A stretch of DNA of 64,000 bases from Druceiella hillmani (Eukaryota > Arthropoda > Insecta > Lepidoptera > Hepialidae). A program made the translations under genes and the position numbers. Location: contig JAYKKI010000052.1 of assembly GCA_039881145.1 (NCBI GenBank), positions 13,395,001-13,459,000 of the forward strand, in the 5' to 3' direction. A model generated the notes under the pieces. That model was given only the letters and a program-made list of their open reading frames with translations. It did no database searches and was not told the origin of the DNA. Below are positions 23,862 to 35,284 of this stretch, in pieces. Position 1 is the first letter of the stretch, and the number at the start of each line of letters is the position of its first letter.

Positions 23862-24813
23862 GTCCAATTGAAAACTGAAAAAAATAATTTTAAAATATAT
23901 AGTACATCCTATATCGTGTTAACCTTTGAAATGTTAGCAATAATGGTCTTAATTTTTTTCTTAATTTTAGGTTGTGTTTCTTCAGAGACATTTTGCGTAA
24001 TATGCAAAAGATATGTTTCAATCCTACTCTTTTACGAAACTATTAAACCTAAAATTATGAAAATCAGCCTACACAAAAATTGGAAAACCATGACGATAAT
24101 TTTTCACGTCATAATTTTGTATATATTCACGATAATATATATTTTCGCCTCTACTTAATTATATCAGGTATAATTGAATATTTATTAAACTAGGAATTTT
24201 CATTAAAAAATTATGATAAATAAAATAAGTTTACTTCAAACGAGGTACGGAAACGAGTCGATGTAGAGAGACTCGCCCTTGGTCAGTTTTTATTAAATTA
24301 TGATATACATATTTCATTTTCCAATTATATTTTAGATCATCTCTGCATGTTCCATCTATTTACTAAAGTCATTTGCCAGATATCAAATCACGAAATGCAT
24401 TTGTAATGATGTTTCCCTGTATCCAAATATTTTTTATATTATTACTTCTCACAAACGTATGCATAAACTCCGGGGTTTAGTATTTCATATGAAGTTTTAA
24501 GCTCACAGATAAATATTTCCCGTCTTCCTCCGGAACATTAAGGAATCCATTACTGTGTACATACGGCCGTAGATATTCAGTTTTATTTCAACTGACTCCC
24601 GTAAACATTACATTCAATGTTTTGTGATAACTATTATCTTGAATGTGTTTGGCGGAGAATTCAATGCAATTCTACTCTTTTCGGATGTAATCGTCCGGAA
24701 GAGCAGATAAAATCAGGTGAACTTCTGCCTCGTAATGTTTATCTTATGTTAGCGCCTTCACTTGACTCTCGTGTTTTGTGAAATTTGACTTATTCTGTTG
24801 GCAGTCTGTGTAG
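23862..24813. other. No gene recognised
   Basis: A 96-codon ORF (23868-24158, plus) is hydrophobic and AT-rich with no family match. The stretch 24500-24790 has more balanced composition but no open frame of note. Confidence 0.4.
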
Positions 24814-24884
24814 TAGTCCATTGAAGCAGTCAGCAATAGTATATTAGTAATAAATACTATTGCTGGCTCTGCTTCAATGGACTA
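24814..24884. repeat. 71-nt near-perfect hairpin
   Basis: TAGTCCATTGAAGCAG...AGCAATAGTAT pairs with ATACTATTGCT...CTGCTTCAATGGACTA: 16 plus 11 paired bases, one asymmetric internal loop (UC against GGCU), and a terminal loop of about 13 nt. Size and shape are like a microRNA precursor on either strand, but a small foldback transposon relic would look the same. Confidence 0.55.
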
Positions 24885-25017
24885 AATAGTATGTTAATAA
24901 TAAATATGTTTGAAACGGTTATTTCTAAAATCGTTTCTAAAAATAAATAAATCACGAGATTTGATCTTTATCTACTATAAAATCTAAAACTTTATTATTA
25001 AGTTCTTCTTTCGATTC

Positions 25018-25316
25018 TAGCGTTCCGTAGTCAAATGGCAAAAAACGAAAGCCCCCGGTAGTAACTTTATTATGTCTGTCTGTTCGAATATCGAAGCATC
25101 TCGAATTCTTTCAATTAAATTTTGATCATAATGAAGTTTCATGGAAACACATAGATTAATTATATAATTTTTATTTGAACTTGTGGATGAAAAATGTTTT
25201 TGAAGCCATACTTCTTTAGGTGCGTTATGAAAAAATGGTGGTAGTAAAATTTTACGACGCGCATGCGCACACACGTTACAACAAAAATCGACAAGGTGAA
25301 GTTGCTCACTGAACAT
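25018..25316 (+). repeat. Dispersed repeat, GTTCCGTAGTCAAATGGCAAAA type
   Basis: It begins GTTCCGTAGTCAAATGGC followed by AAAAAACGAAAGCCCCCGG and TATGTCTGTCTGTTCG, a phrase set found in a widespread insect dispersed repeat related to those at 19953 and 43190. The 99-codon antisense ORF here is a product of the repeat, not a gene. Confidence 0.6.
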
Positions 25317-25351
25317 ATATTTACATGCATATATTGACTATATTCATGATC

Positions 25352-25605
25352 CCAATTAAATTAAACTACGTGATGTAGTATTATTTCTACTATCTTTAAT
25401 TTCTTTACCACAACCTAGGTTTCGTTGTATTACAACATCTTCAGGCAAAGATCTTTGCTTATATCCCACCTGAAGATGTTGTAATACAACGAAACCTAGG
25501 TCGTGATAAAGAAATTAAAGATAGTAGAATTAATACAACATCACGTAGTTTCATTTAATTGTGAATAATGAATTTCTACAAAATTAACGCTAAATATATT
25601 CAATA
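25352..25605 (+). mobile_element. Foldback element copy B (Penelope pLTR-like)
   Basis: The most symmetrical copy. The left arm (CCTAGGTTTCGTTGTATTAC then AACATCTTCAGG) is mirrored by the right arm (CCTGAAGATGTTGTAATAC then AACGAAACC), then the tail GTGAATAATGAATTTC ... CAATA. The centre also forms a small palindrome (AAAGATCTTT). No target-site duplication is evident. The right arm carries the hammerhead-like core on the plus strand. Confidence 0.75.
25466..25506 (+). ncRNA. Hammerhead ribozyme-like motif
   Basis: Plus strand: CCAC, CUGAAGA, extra U, perfect 5-bp stem II GUUGU/ACAAC with AAU loop, GAAA, ACC/GGU, GUC, then GUGA. Stem I has lost one pair (G to A at 25506). Stem II is best preserved in this copy. 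Confidence 0.5.
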
Positions 25606-27365
25606 AACGACTGGAAAAATGGTAATTTGAAATTTTATGAAACACCGTTGAAGATATTTACGACATGGAAAACTAATAGAAAACAAAAATATTTCCTTTT
25701 GGAATATTCCTTTGGGATTATATTTATTTCTTTAAACTTCATCAAAGTATCACTGAAGGAATTATGTGTAATGGGGTTTTAACTGATAGAGTCTGTAGGA
25801 CCAGAGATACGAGCATGATAGTTATCAAAATATATTTTATGTGCATTTCTCTAAATGAGGTTAAGTTTCGGTGTGTATTTATTTGCATTATGATTTATAA
25901 ACGATTGCTTTATCATTTATTAAATACTATTTTTATTATAATTTATTATAATAATATTTTTATTTTAGCTGTTAATTAAATTTTAATTAAATCGTTACAG
26001 TAAACTTAACAATTCATTATATACATTTTAAATTTTAAAATTAATTTATTTGACTGAATTTAGATTTTACCAACCGTATTTATATTCAATTTTATTATTT
26101 TATTTCCATGAATTATTTACGAGCTAAATAAAATTATTTTTGTATTTTGCAAAAGAAGTTTAACTTCTAACGCGCGTAAGAAATTTCTGAGTAGAAAGCT
26201 GTTTCAAAATTCAATCGAAAATGTTACATTAATTTGTATATTACTGTCTCTTTGTTCAAAATTTTAAATAGGGTCTGTGTGTGTGTGTGCGTGTCCTCTA
26301 AGTTTTTAATTATCCTTGTGATAAATCCAAAAAATCACAATAGCGATATTTAGTAAACAAAACAAAAGAAAATTGTTGATTAATTTGTGTCAATAAATTA
26401 AAGAGCTTTATTATTCCAGGCAATATATTTGTGTAGCGAAAAATAATATTTATTGGTGCTATATTTTACAAGAAATGATATGTAACCTTAATTGTGGAAG
26501 TTTTTACGTTTGTACGGGACCCTCGTAGTGGGAGGTCTACTTGTATTTAAAAAGTTGATTGTTATTGACAAGTACTCACGCATTCCTGACTGCTTGGGTA
26601 ACACTTATTGCTTATTTTCTGAATTTGTAACAGCATTTTTCACACAGTGTTTCGAATGCTATTTTACTTGTCTCATAATTTATACAAATTTTTATTTCCC
26701 TCAATGAAAAAGTGGAATTATTGCGAATATATTAAATAGGAAAGAGTCTATAAAAATCGGTGTTTTATTACAAAATGTTATTAGATATATATGATACACT
26801 TCGGAGCTCATGAGTATTCATATACGTACGTATTTATGTACATATATACTTACGAACGTTTTGTATGCATGTGGCCTTTTGAAGTTAATAAAATTTAAAA
26901 TCGGTTTTCGTTTCATTTGTAATTATTTTTAAAGTATTTTAGAGTACGTGTGTAACGCTATGGTTCAGGATTTGAAAAACCGTACTAACTTTAACCTTAA
27001 AATATAATTCTACATCCTAAAATAAATTTAAGAATAATTTAGGGTATTCTAACCGGATAAATTTCAGACTCCTGGTTTTGGTTCACAGATGGGACCTATT
27101 GGTTTTGATTAAAATTAATAAAAAAGTTTCGGACATTTAGTTTAAAAAGGAAAAAATATATCGACACCAACAATTTAAGTAAATAGCGCTCGAGTGTTAC
27201 ATAGATAGGATGATGTTCAAGATTTTAAGATGAAAATTTAATTTTGATTATTTGGTATGATAGTTTATATATATATATCTATATATAGATATGATAGTTT
27301 TTTTGGTGAAAATTTCGATGGATCTCAGGTTTTATTTACATATTAAATACACATGTAACAGCAAA
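25606..27365. other. AT-rich stretch without recognisable genes
   Basis: Only a short piece at about 26505-26550 (GTACGGGACCCTCGTAGTG...CTACTTGTATTTAAA) resembles the end of the dispersed GGTTCCGTA-type repeat. No gene is supported. Confidence 0.45.
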
Positions 27366-27955
27366 TTATGCGAACTATTTTTTCAATAATGCAAACTATT
27401 TTTTAAAATCTTCCTTACGGATCGTTGATATTTTGCGAACTAATTAATATTTGATATTTTGTTAATCGAATTATGCAAACTATTTTTTTTAATTTTTCCT
27501 TACGAATCGTCGATATTTTGCGAACTAATTAATCATTGATATTTTGTTAATCGAATTATACAAACTAATTTTTTTAATTTTTCCTTACGAATCGTTGATA
27601 TTTTGCGAACTAAATAATCATTAATATTTTGTTAATCGAATTATGCAAACTATTTTTTTTAATTTTTCCTTACGAATCGTCGATATTTTGCGAACTAATT
27701 AATCATTGATATTTTGTTAATCAAATTATGCAAACTATTTTTTTTAATTTTTCCTTACTAATCGTCGATATTTTGCGAACTAATTAATCATTGATATTTT
27801 GTTAATCGAATTATGCAAACTATTTTTTTAAATTTTTCCTTACGAATCGTCGATATTTTGCGAACTAATTAATCATTGATATTTTGTTAATCAAATTATG
27901 CAAACTACTTTTTTAATTCTTCCTTACGAATCGTTGATATTTTACGAACTAATTT
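27366..27955. repeat. 85-bp tandem satellite, about seven units
   Basis: Landmark TTATGCAAAC recurs at 27471, 27556 (as TTATACAAAC) and 27641, an exact 85-bp period. Each unit carries CCTTACGAATCGTCGATA, TTTTGCGAACTAATTAATC and TTGATATTTTGTTAATCGAA. Divergence is low. Confidence 0.95.
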
Positions 27956-28337
27956 TGATAATTTTTTATGTTTTTTGTTTCTCTCAAATAATTTATTTGA
28001 GTAATTGTAGGAGTTTCAGATATTCAGTTATTTTTCACTCCAAAAATTAAACTTTATTTGAACGAATAAAAGGGACTTCATTCTGTATGATTATTTCAAT
28101 CCTGAAATCTCTATTAGAATACAAAAACACATTTATCCATTCTGAAGATCGTACTGACATTAATTTCATCATCCTAAATTTTTTTTCAACATTGGATTTT
28201 ATGTTTCTTTTATTGTCCCGAATTTAAATGACAAACTTATGAGAACTCTCATATATCCGTCGGTCGATATGCATTTTTCAGTGACCGTTTCACGTAGCAT
28301 TCTATTCAGTATCATATATTTAATTAATTATATATAA

Positions 28338-28344
<7 letters not shown>
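27956..28344. other. No feature recognised
   Basis: AT-rich spacer between two repeats. Confidence 0.4.
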
Positions 28345-28376
<32 letters not shown>

Positions 28377-28377
28377 T

Positions 28378-28439
<62 letters not shown>
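28345..28439. repeat. Compound (TA)n-(CA)n-(TA)n microsatellite
   Basis: TA runs on both sides of ACACACACACACACA; about 95 bp. Confidence 0.95.
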
Positions 28440-28440
<1 letters not shown>

Positions 28441-28747
28441 ACGACTAGTAAAAATGCATATAATGATATTACAAGAACAAATATGACACCCTTGAAAAGA
28501 AAAAAACGAAAAAGTAAACCCCTTACAACTATTTTCTTAATCCTAATCGGACAAATGAGGAATCTTTTATTTTTGATAAAAACTTGGGTTATTTTTCATA
28601 ACAGTGTGGACATACTGTTTCTACGTAACTTATTAAACCATAGAGATTAAATAAAGCGATGACTGCGTCTCGTTGTATCTTCCAAACCAGATGTAACATG
28701 TTAATCCATGAAACTTGTAGGCCCGACAGGTTCATCCAAGAATTGCA

Positions 28748-29775
28748 CGTAAAACTCAATTAAAAGAGGTAATGTCATAATTAGACATTGAAAAAATGAA
28801 TGTAACGAATTAAACATTGATAGAATGAATGTAACAAAAACCACGTAAGCTCGAAAAGAGGTAATGTCATAATTAGACATTGAAAAAATGAATGTAACGA
28901 ATTAGATATTGATAGAATGAATGTAACAAAAACCACGCAAGCTCGAAAAGAGGTAATGTCATAATTAGACATTGAAAGAATGAATGTAACGAATTAGATA
29001 TTGATAGAATGAATGTAACAAAAACCACGTAAGCTCGAAAAGAGGTAATGTCATAATTAGACATTGAAAGAATGAATGTAACGAATTAGATATTGATAGA
29101 ATGAATGTAAAAAAAACTACGTAAGCTCGAAAAGAGGTAATGTCATAATTAGACATTGAAAGAATGAATGTAACGAATTAGATATTGATAGAATGAATGT
29201 AACAAAAACCACGTAAGCTCGAAAAGAGGTAATGTCATAATTAGACATTGAAAGAATGAATGTAACGAATTAGATATTGATAGAATGAATGTAACAAAAA
29301 CCACGTAAGCTCGAAAAGAGGTAATGTCATAATTAGACATTGAAAGAATGAATGTAACGAATTAGATATTGATAGAATGAATGTAACAAAAACCACGTAA
29401 GCTCGAAAAGAGGTAATGTCTTAATTAGACATTGAAAGAATGAATGTAACGAATTATACATTGATAGAATGAATGTACCGAAAGTCTCATAAAACTCGAA
29501 AAGAAGTAATGTCTTAATTAGACATTGAAAGAATGAATGTAACGAATTATACATTGATAGAATGAATGTACCGAAAGTCACGTAAAACTCGAAAAGAAGT
29601 AATGTCTTAATTAGATATTGATAGAATGAATGTAATGAATTAGACATTGATAGAATGAATGTAACGAAAGCCACGTAACCTCGAAAAGACAATTTTTTTT
29701 AAATAGACATTGATATAATGAATGTACTGACGTAATGTTATAATTATACATTGAAAGACTGAATCTGTTGAATTT
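28748..29775. repeat. 92-bp tandem satellite, about 11 units
   Basis: The unit contains AAAAGAGGTAATGTCATAAT, TAGACATTGAAAGAATGAAT, GTAACGAATTAGATATTGAT and AGAATGAATGTAACAAAAAC. Copies from 28780 to 29400 are nearly identical; from 29430 onward variants with 61-bp and other lengths appear and decay at the right edge. Inside each unit ATTGA.AGAATGAATGTAAC occurs twice, so the 92-mer arose from a shorter repeat of about 30 bp. Overlapping minus-strand ORFs of 63 codons recur with the satellite period and are not genes. Confidence 0.95.
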
Positions 29776-29946
29776 TTTTCTGCCAATAACAGTTTACGTT
29801 TTTATTACTTTAAGCAATGGCTACACACTAAAAGAAAGCAATTGATAATGATTATTTTTTTAAAATCATTTTTATAAAGTAATTATGTACTGTATTACAC
29901 TTCTATTGTTATATTTTTTCTTTCTATATTTTTTACTTCTATTGCT
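29776..29946. other. Spacer with a local 35-bp duplication
   Basis: ACTTCTATTG.TATATTTTTT plus CTTTCTA occurs twice (29898-29932 and 29935-29965), ending at the 5' junction of the Jockey element. Confidence 0.6.
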
Positions 29947-29958
29947 ATATTTTTTCTT

Positions 29959-31900
29959 TCTACAATAGACACAAACCGTAAACTCGAATGTCCTCTGTCT
30001 ATTCGTGAACTCCTGACTGAAAAACGTAGTGCTAGAAAAAAATGGCAATAGTCTCGACATGCATCAGATAAAAAACATCTAAACTACTTGCAATCTAAGC
30101 TAAAATCAGCACTTAGCGATAACAAGAACGAAGGAATACAATCCTTCTTAAAAAGTCTAGACGTGACATCGGCTACTGATTACTCACTGTAGAAAGTCAC
30201 AAAAAATATGAAACGTCCAGTCTTAAACCAACCCCCTCTACGCAAAGAGAACAATGAATGGGCAGCCAGTGAAGCGGAAAAAGCAGTTACATTCGCCGAA
30301 CACTTAAAACGAGTCTTTGTACCAAACCCCGAAATAAATTCCCCCAAAACGCAAGAAGTGTCAACTTTTCTGAATCAATGCCACCAACTCGATCCCCCTA
30401 TTTCGAATTTCACTAAGAGAGAAATAAAAGCTGTTATTGATACACTTGATATCAACAAGGCACCTGGCTATGACCTAATAACTGCCAAAATTCTAAGAGA
30501 GCTCCCAGAGGAAGGAATTTCATTCCTCACAATCCTGTACAATGCAATCGTACGTACGTGTTCGATTCCTCCCCAGTGGAAAGTGGTTCAAATAATAATG
30601 GTCCTCAAGCCTGGCAAAAATGCTGTTGATGTGAAATCTTACAGACCTATTAGCTTGCTACCAATTACTTCCAAGGTTATGGAAATTTTATTTCTGCGAA
30701 GATTAATGCCACATGTCTATGATAATAATCTACTGCCTGATCACGAGTTTGGCTTTCGTCAGAGACATGGAACCATTGAGCAGGTCCATCGATTGGTCAA
30801 AAATATACATAATGCCTTTGAGTCAAACCAATATAGTTCTGCATCTTTCTTGGACATATCCCAGGCATTTGATCGGGTATGGCACGAGGGACTGCTGTTT
30901 AAAATTAAAAAGAACCTACCCATAAATTACTACAACTTCATCAGATCATATCTACACAACACACACTTCTACGTTAAACAGGGAACTGAAACTACGTCTC
31001 TCTATCCGATCCAAGCAGGAGTTCCCCAGGGAAGCGTTATGGGCCCAATACTGTACCTGCTCTACACAGCTGACCTCCCAGTCACAGAAGGTCTTGTTAC
31101 GGGCCCTTTTGCTGATGACACAGCAATTCTCGCAGCAGACCACCGACCAGACATAGCCTCACAAAAACTCCAAACAAGCCTTGACCAAATATCACAGTGG
31201 CTGCAAGATTGGCGAATCAAAGTTAACGAAATCAAATCAATACAAGTTACTTTTACTACCAAACGAGATACGTGTCCGGCAGTAAACCTAAATGGAGTAC
31301 AGTTACCGCAAGCCGATTACGCGAAATACCTTGGCGTGTATCTCGACAGACGTCTGACATGGTCCAAACACATCCTGACCAAACGATGTGCAGCGGGCCA
31401 AAAAGTGCAAAACAGGTACTGGCTCCTTAACAAAAACTCTCAATTGTCGCTCGAAAATAAACTATTAATTTATAAATGCACGATCAAGCCTATATGGACT
31501 TATGGCCTACAACTGTGGGGAACCGCGGCAAAATCAAATATTGAAATACTACAAAGGTTTCAATCAAAAACGCTTAGAATGATAGCTGGTGCACCCTGGT
31601 ATGTCACAAACAACAGACTTCATTTGGAGCTTGGCATAAAATTGGTCCAAGAAGAAATCTAAGAGATGATAAAGACATACAGAGACCGAATCGCTAATCA
31701 TCCCAATCCACTGGCTATAAACTTGATGAACCCAATAACGGCACCCAGAAGGCTTAAGAAAAACCTTCCCCAAGACCTTATATAGGGGCAAAATGAAATG
31801 AGTTCAAAAGGACGAACTCAGTACAAGACATGCTAACATACGCACCAATTGCTGAATGTCTCAAATGACAGATTGCAATAATAATAAAAAAAAAAAAAAA
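29959..31900 (+). mobile_element. 5'-truncated Jockey-clade non-LTR retrotransposon
   Basis: The insertion starts inside the second ORF, just before the reverse transcriptase, and ends in a 16-base A-run (31885-31900). Flanking it is the 12-bp direct repeat ATATTTTTTCTT (29947-29958 and 31901-31912). Because the left copy lies in a locally duplicated AT-rich tract, and its first bases could be shared with the A-run, the exact target duplication is tentative. The 5' truncation, poly(A) end and target duplication are the normal products of target-primed reverse transcription. The protein is described separately. A second copy lies at 46738-46991. Confidence 0.9.
29965..31785 (+). pseudogene. 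Jockey-type reverse transcriptase (ORF2 C-terminal two-thirds)
   Basis: The longest ORF (30208-31662, 484 codons) encodes the reverse transcriptase. Seen in order, numbered from Met at 30208: the NKAPGYD box at residues 83-89; SYRPISLLP before the fingers; FLDISQAFDRVW with catalytic Asp216; [11 protein letters not shown] at 270-280; the catalytic FADDTAIL with Asp303-Asp304; then YLGVYLDRRLTW and the C-terminal IWTYGLQLWG segment. The same frame is open upstream to about 29965 but broken by TAG at 30049 and 30193, and downstream by TAA at 31660, after which it runs to a TAG at 31783 that fits the normal C-terminus (RRLKKNLPQDLI). Each premature stop is one substitution from a sense codon. 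All three catalytic aspartates are intact. The endonuclease and ORF1 are missing. The copy is recently dead. Confidence 0.92.
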
Positions 31901-31943
31901 ATATTTTTTCTTATTAGAAATTTTTCACATATTATAAATAAAA

Positions 31944-32500
31944 TGTGACTTAGAGGGATTCCAATTTTGTTTAGAATTTAGAGTTTAATAGTTTTAAAAA
32001 CATGGTTGAAATAGTCCAAAAAAAAGACGTCACCCCTATTATCAAGACTACCAAAGTCAAAATTGAAATTAGGGAAACAAAATTTTGTATACTCGTATAT
32101 ATATATATGTAAATATATTTGTATATATAAATTGCTTAGCCAATTCAGAGTAAATATCCTCCAGTTGTAATCACTATAATAATGGATTAGAAATTTAACA
32201 GAAATTAGAGCAACTATTGATAAAATAAAATTTTACTTAGGGGGATTCCAATTTTGTTTAGAATTTAGAGCGAAATAGTTTTCAAAACATGGTTGAAAAA
32301 GTCCAAAAATAAAACGTCACCCCTGTCATCAAGATTACCAAAGTCAAAATTGAAATTAGGAAAACAAAATTTTGTATGTACATATATAAATATATATGTA
32401 TATATAAATTGCTTAGTGAATTAAAAGTAAATATCCCCCAGTTGTCATCATTATAATAATGTATTAGAAATTTTCCAGAAATAAGAGCAATTATTGATAG
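31944..32500 (+). repeat. Tandem duplication of about 292 bp
   Basis: Two units share GGGATTCCAATTTTGTTTAG, ACATGGTTGAA, CGTCACCCCT, ACCAAAGTCAAAATTGAAAT and AATTGCTTAGC.AATTCA, offset about 292 bp (31951 to 32243). A third partial unit is at 33385-33485. Confidence 0.85.
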
Positions 32501-32808
32501 TTTTTGACAAATTTGCGCAATTTTTTAAGCCTGTGAAAATATACTTAGCAAAACCTGTAAAAATATATTTACGAAAAAAAAAAAAAATTTCGCCCAGTGA
32601 AGTCTTCAAAAACTATAAAAATATATTTACTTGGTTGAAAATTATTTTAGTATTTTTAAATAGTTTAATCGAAATACTACTTAGCCTTAAGTATATATAT
32701 GTGTCTAGGTGTGTCTGGAATCCTTGCAATGAGAATTCTACTTTTATTAAATAGGTTTTATATTCTGTATACGTTAATATAAATAAAGAGACGAATAAAT
32801 ATTTTTAG
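32501..32808. other. No gene recognised
   Basis: AT-rich with a small repeated AAAATATATTTAC phrase. The 86-codon ORF has no motif. Confidence 0.4.
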
Positions 32809-32819
32809 AAATTTAGAAT

Positions 32820-33027
32820 TCACAATTAAATGAAACTACGTGATGTAGTATTATTTCTACTTTCTTTAAGCTCTTTACGACGACCTAGGTTTCGTTGTAT
32901 TACAACATCTTCAAGCTGGCAATTAGCAAAGTCTAAAGTGTGTTTATTTTCAAAGATACAACGAAACCTAGGTTGTAGTAAAGAACTTAATAATGTATTT
33001 CTACAAAATTAACGCCAAATATATTCA
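32820..33027 (+). mobile_element. Foldback element copy D (Penelope pLTR-like)
   Basis: Same family as 16690-16928. The right arm is internally deleted (AAGAACTTAA joins directly to TAATGTATTTCTACAAAA). It is flanked by the 11-bp direct repeat AAATTTAGAAT at 32809-32819 and 33028-33038. The left arm keeps the ribozyme-like layout on the minus strand but with UUGAAGA instead of CUGAAGA and a changed stem I, so it is probably inactive. Confidence 0.75.
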
Positions 33028-33142
33028 AAATTTAGAATATTAGAAATAGCTGCAGAGTGCAATTTAAGTTTCAATTACAAATAAAGAAAAACCGCTTTTC
33101 CATATATTTATAAATATGTGTATATAAAATATATATAAATGC

Positions 33143-33143
33143 G

Positions 33144-33175
<32 letters not shown>

Positions 33176-33202
33176 TATGTTTATATATACATATATACAT
33201 AA

Positions 33203-33271
<69 letters not shown>
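33143..33271. repeat. Interrupted (TA)n microsatellite
   Basis: Two TA blocks with ATATATGTTTATATATAC interruptions. ORFs reading YIYIYI are translation artefacts. Confidence 0.95.
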
Positions 33272-33276
<5 letters not shown>

Positions 33277-33384
33277 GGAATTACATTTATTGATAAGAAT
33301 AAACACACTTACAGCTTGAATCACACTTAAAGCATATATTCAGTTGGATTCACAAAATACCTGCATGAATATTAGACACGTTCT

Positions 33385-33485
33385 TTGTAACAGCCTGTAT
33401 ATGCATATGTAAATATATACGTATATTTAAATTGCTTAGCCAATTCAAAGTAAATATCCTCCAGTTGTCATCATTATAATAAGAA
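33385..33485 (+). repeat. Third partial copy of the 292-bp repeat
   Basis: Shares AAATTGCTTAGCCAATTCA and GTAAATATCCTCCAGTTGTC with 32130-32170 and 32406-32450. Confidence 0.8.
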
Positions 33486-33516
33486 TACGTTGTGTACAAC
33501 TTAATCAAATACAAAC

Positions 33517-33666
33517 CTTAATTGAGATGTACGACCGTAGGTAGAAGATATCACGGTTGTCAGAATATTTCGTGATCTGTGCCGTGTCTGTCACCTCGGC
33601 GATGTAGGCTGTCATCGATCCGCCCAAGTGAAGTCTTAAAACGACTCGCCCACTCACGATATATGT
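33517..33666 (-). CDS. Candidate internal exon of an unidentified host gene
   Basis: On the minus strand a 150-bp block (50 codons, phase 0 at both ends) is bounded by an acceptor, TTATTTGTATCCTTAAAG then ACA (33666), and by a donor, AAG then GTTTGT (33517/33516). The encoded peptide begins TYIVSGRVVLRLHLGGS and includes AYIAEVTDTAQITKYS and DNRDIFYLRSYISIK. GC content and amino-acid makeup are those of ordinary protein, in sharp contrast to the flanks, where the frame closes quickly with TAA upstream and TGA just past the donor. I do not recognise the family. The partner exons were not found. It could alternatively be a captured fragment in a repeat. Confidence 0.5.
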
Positions 33667-34449
33667 CTTTAAGGATACAAATAATTAAAATAATTTTTGA
33701 AATTGAATTATCACAATATGAATATTTGAACATTTGTTGTTTATGGATGTGTAAATAATCGAAATATAATTGCATCTAATCGAAGTTTAATCAAAAATTA
33801 TAAATATATTTCCGTTCAGTTATGGCTTTTGTTAAATTAACGGTTCTTAGAGTTCAGTTTATATAAAATCAACTTCGATGTTATCACTCTCTTTTTCAAA
33901 AGCACTTAAGGGTAAAAATATATGGGTAAGTTTAATAGTTTAATTAGAAAATATTAAAAGTTTAATTAGTTTTATATCTCTTTTCTCAGCGTCTTTCGCT
34001 TAATGTTATTACATTTTTAATGAATAAGAGTCAAACTCTGTATTATTGTTGATTAGATGCAATTTTTTAAACAACCACTGAAATCTTTAACGTCCTGATA
34101 GTGTACAGCAGAGTACTACATAGACTTTAAGCACAATAAATAAAGTTGTACAACGGAAACACTTAACTGTGGTAAAAATATTATTTGTTATTAATTTTGT
34201 AGAAGCTTTCAATTTTGAAACATTAAAAATAGGCTAATTATTTGTTGTCACAAGCATAAAATAGGATTCTGTAGTTTTCTATATCTCTTTAAGTTGGTGA
34301 TGCGTGTTAATAAACTTGAACAGTTTGAAATGTAATTCTTAATCATACGTTAGTAGCTGAAATATTTTCAGATTTTTCGTATCCACGATTGAAAAATTAT
34401 GAAAATTTCCTGCTTAAAGTCTTAAAACTATACAAACTGTAATGCTTTT
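33667..34449. other. AT-rich stretch, no feature recognised
   Basis: Nothing supported. If the neighbouring exon is real this is likely intron. Confidence 0.4.
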
Positions 34450-34791
34450 TGACTATGAATCACTAGGATTTTTATGCAGGAGATATCCGTGTACAGAGAG
34501 AATTTGTACCTGTGTATAATGTAATAATGTAAGTTGTCACTCAAAATAATTTAGTTTAACTCTAAAATTAAGTACATATATACTACATTAAGAACATGTA
34601 TATAAGATTATTACCTATATAATAAAGTTAAGTATATCAGAATAAATTCGAAATAAATAAATTACAAGCTTTTCTTGTTTGACTACGGAGTCCTAAGAAT
34701 CAATGCAGGAGACTTTCTTGCACGGAAAATTTAAAGTTGTGCTTAAAAAAATTAAGTATGCTCTGTTAATTTATGTCAGAGATAAAGTTAA

Positions 34792-34825
<34 letters not shown>

Positions 34826-35000
34826 TACGTTAAACACATGTATATAAGCTTAGTATGTATAATAAAGTTAAAGTACATTAGAATAGGTCCGAAATAAATA
34901 ATTTATAAATGTTCCTTGTAAGACAACGGAGTATTAAGAATTCATGCAGGAGACATTCTTGTACGGAAAGAATTCGAACTTGTGGTTAATTTATTAATTG
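34450..35000. repeat. Diverged repeat, about three units of 240 bp
   Basis: ATGCAGGAGA.ATTC.TG.ACGGA recurs near 34474, 34703 and 34944; each is followed by AAAGTTAAGTA.AT and AAATAAATAA.TTA..A. One unit contains a (TA)n insert at 34794-34824. Confidence 0.7.
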
Positions 35001-35284
35001 CATTCTTGTGTATTTTTATTAATATTGTACTTCTATTGAATACTGTTAGAAAAAAATGGAACTTTTAATCATTCTTAACAAGTAACAAAAACAGTTTTAT
35101 TGACTAACAACATTGATGTGAATATGAAAGAGAATGAGGAGATTAAGTTTCAGTTATTTACAACCTTTAAGGTAGGTAAATAATAAACATTTTTCTTGTC
35201 TAAGAGTGCAAACAACCAACCAAGTGCCAGCGAGAGGGTGAATTGTGTTAAAGTAGATGTACTAATATAGTATATTTACAGACT
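35001..35284. other. No feature recognised
   Basis: Spacer between two diverged repeat fields. Confidence 0.35.

Noticed and set aside
25017..25316. 99-codon minus-strand ORF
   Set aside because: Coincides with a dispersed insect repeat (GTTCCGTAGTCAAATGGC head).
28781..29692. Series of similar 63-119 codon minus-strand ORFs
   Set aside because: They repeat with the 92-bp satellite period in different frames; products of the tandem array, not a protein family.
32830..33012. 60-codon plus-strand ORF
   Set aside because: Lies entirely within foldback element copy D.
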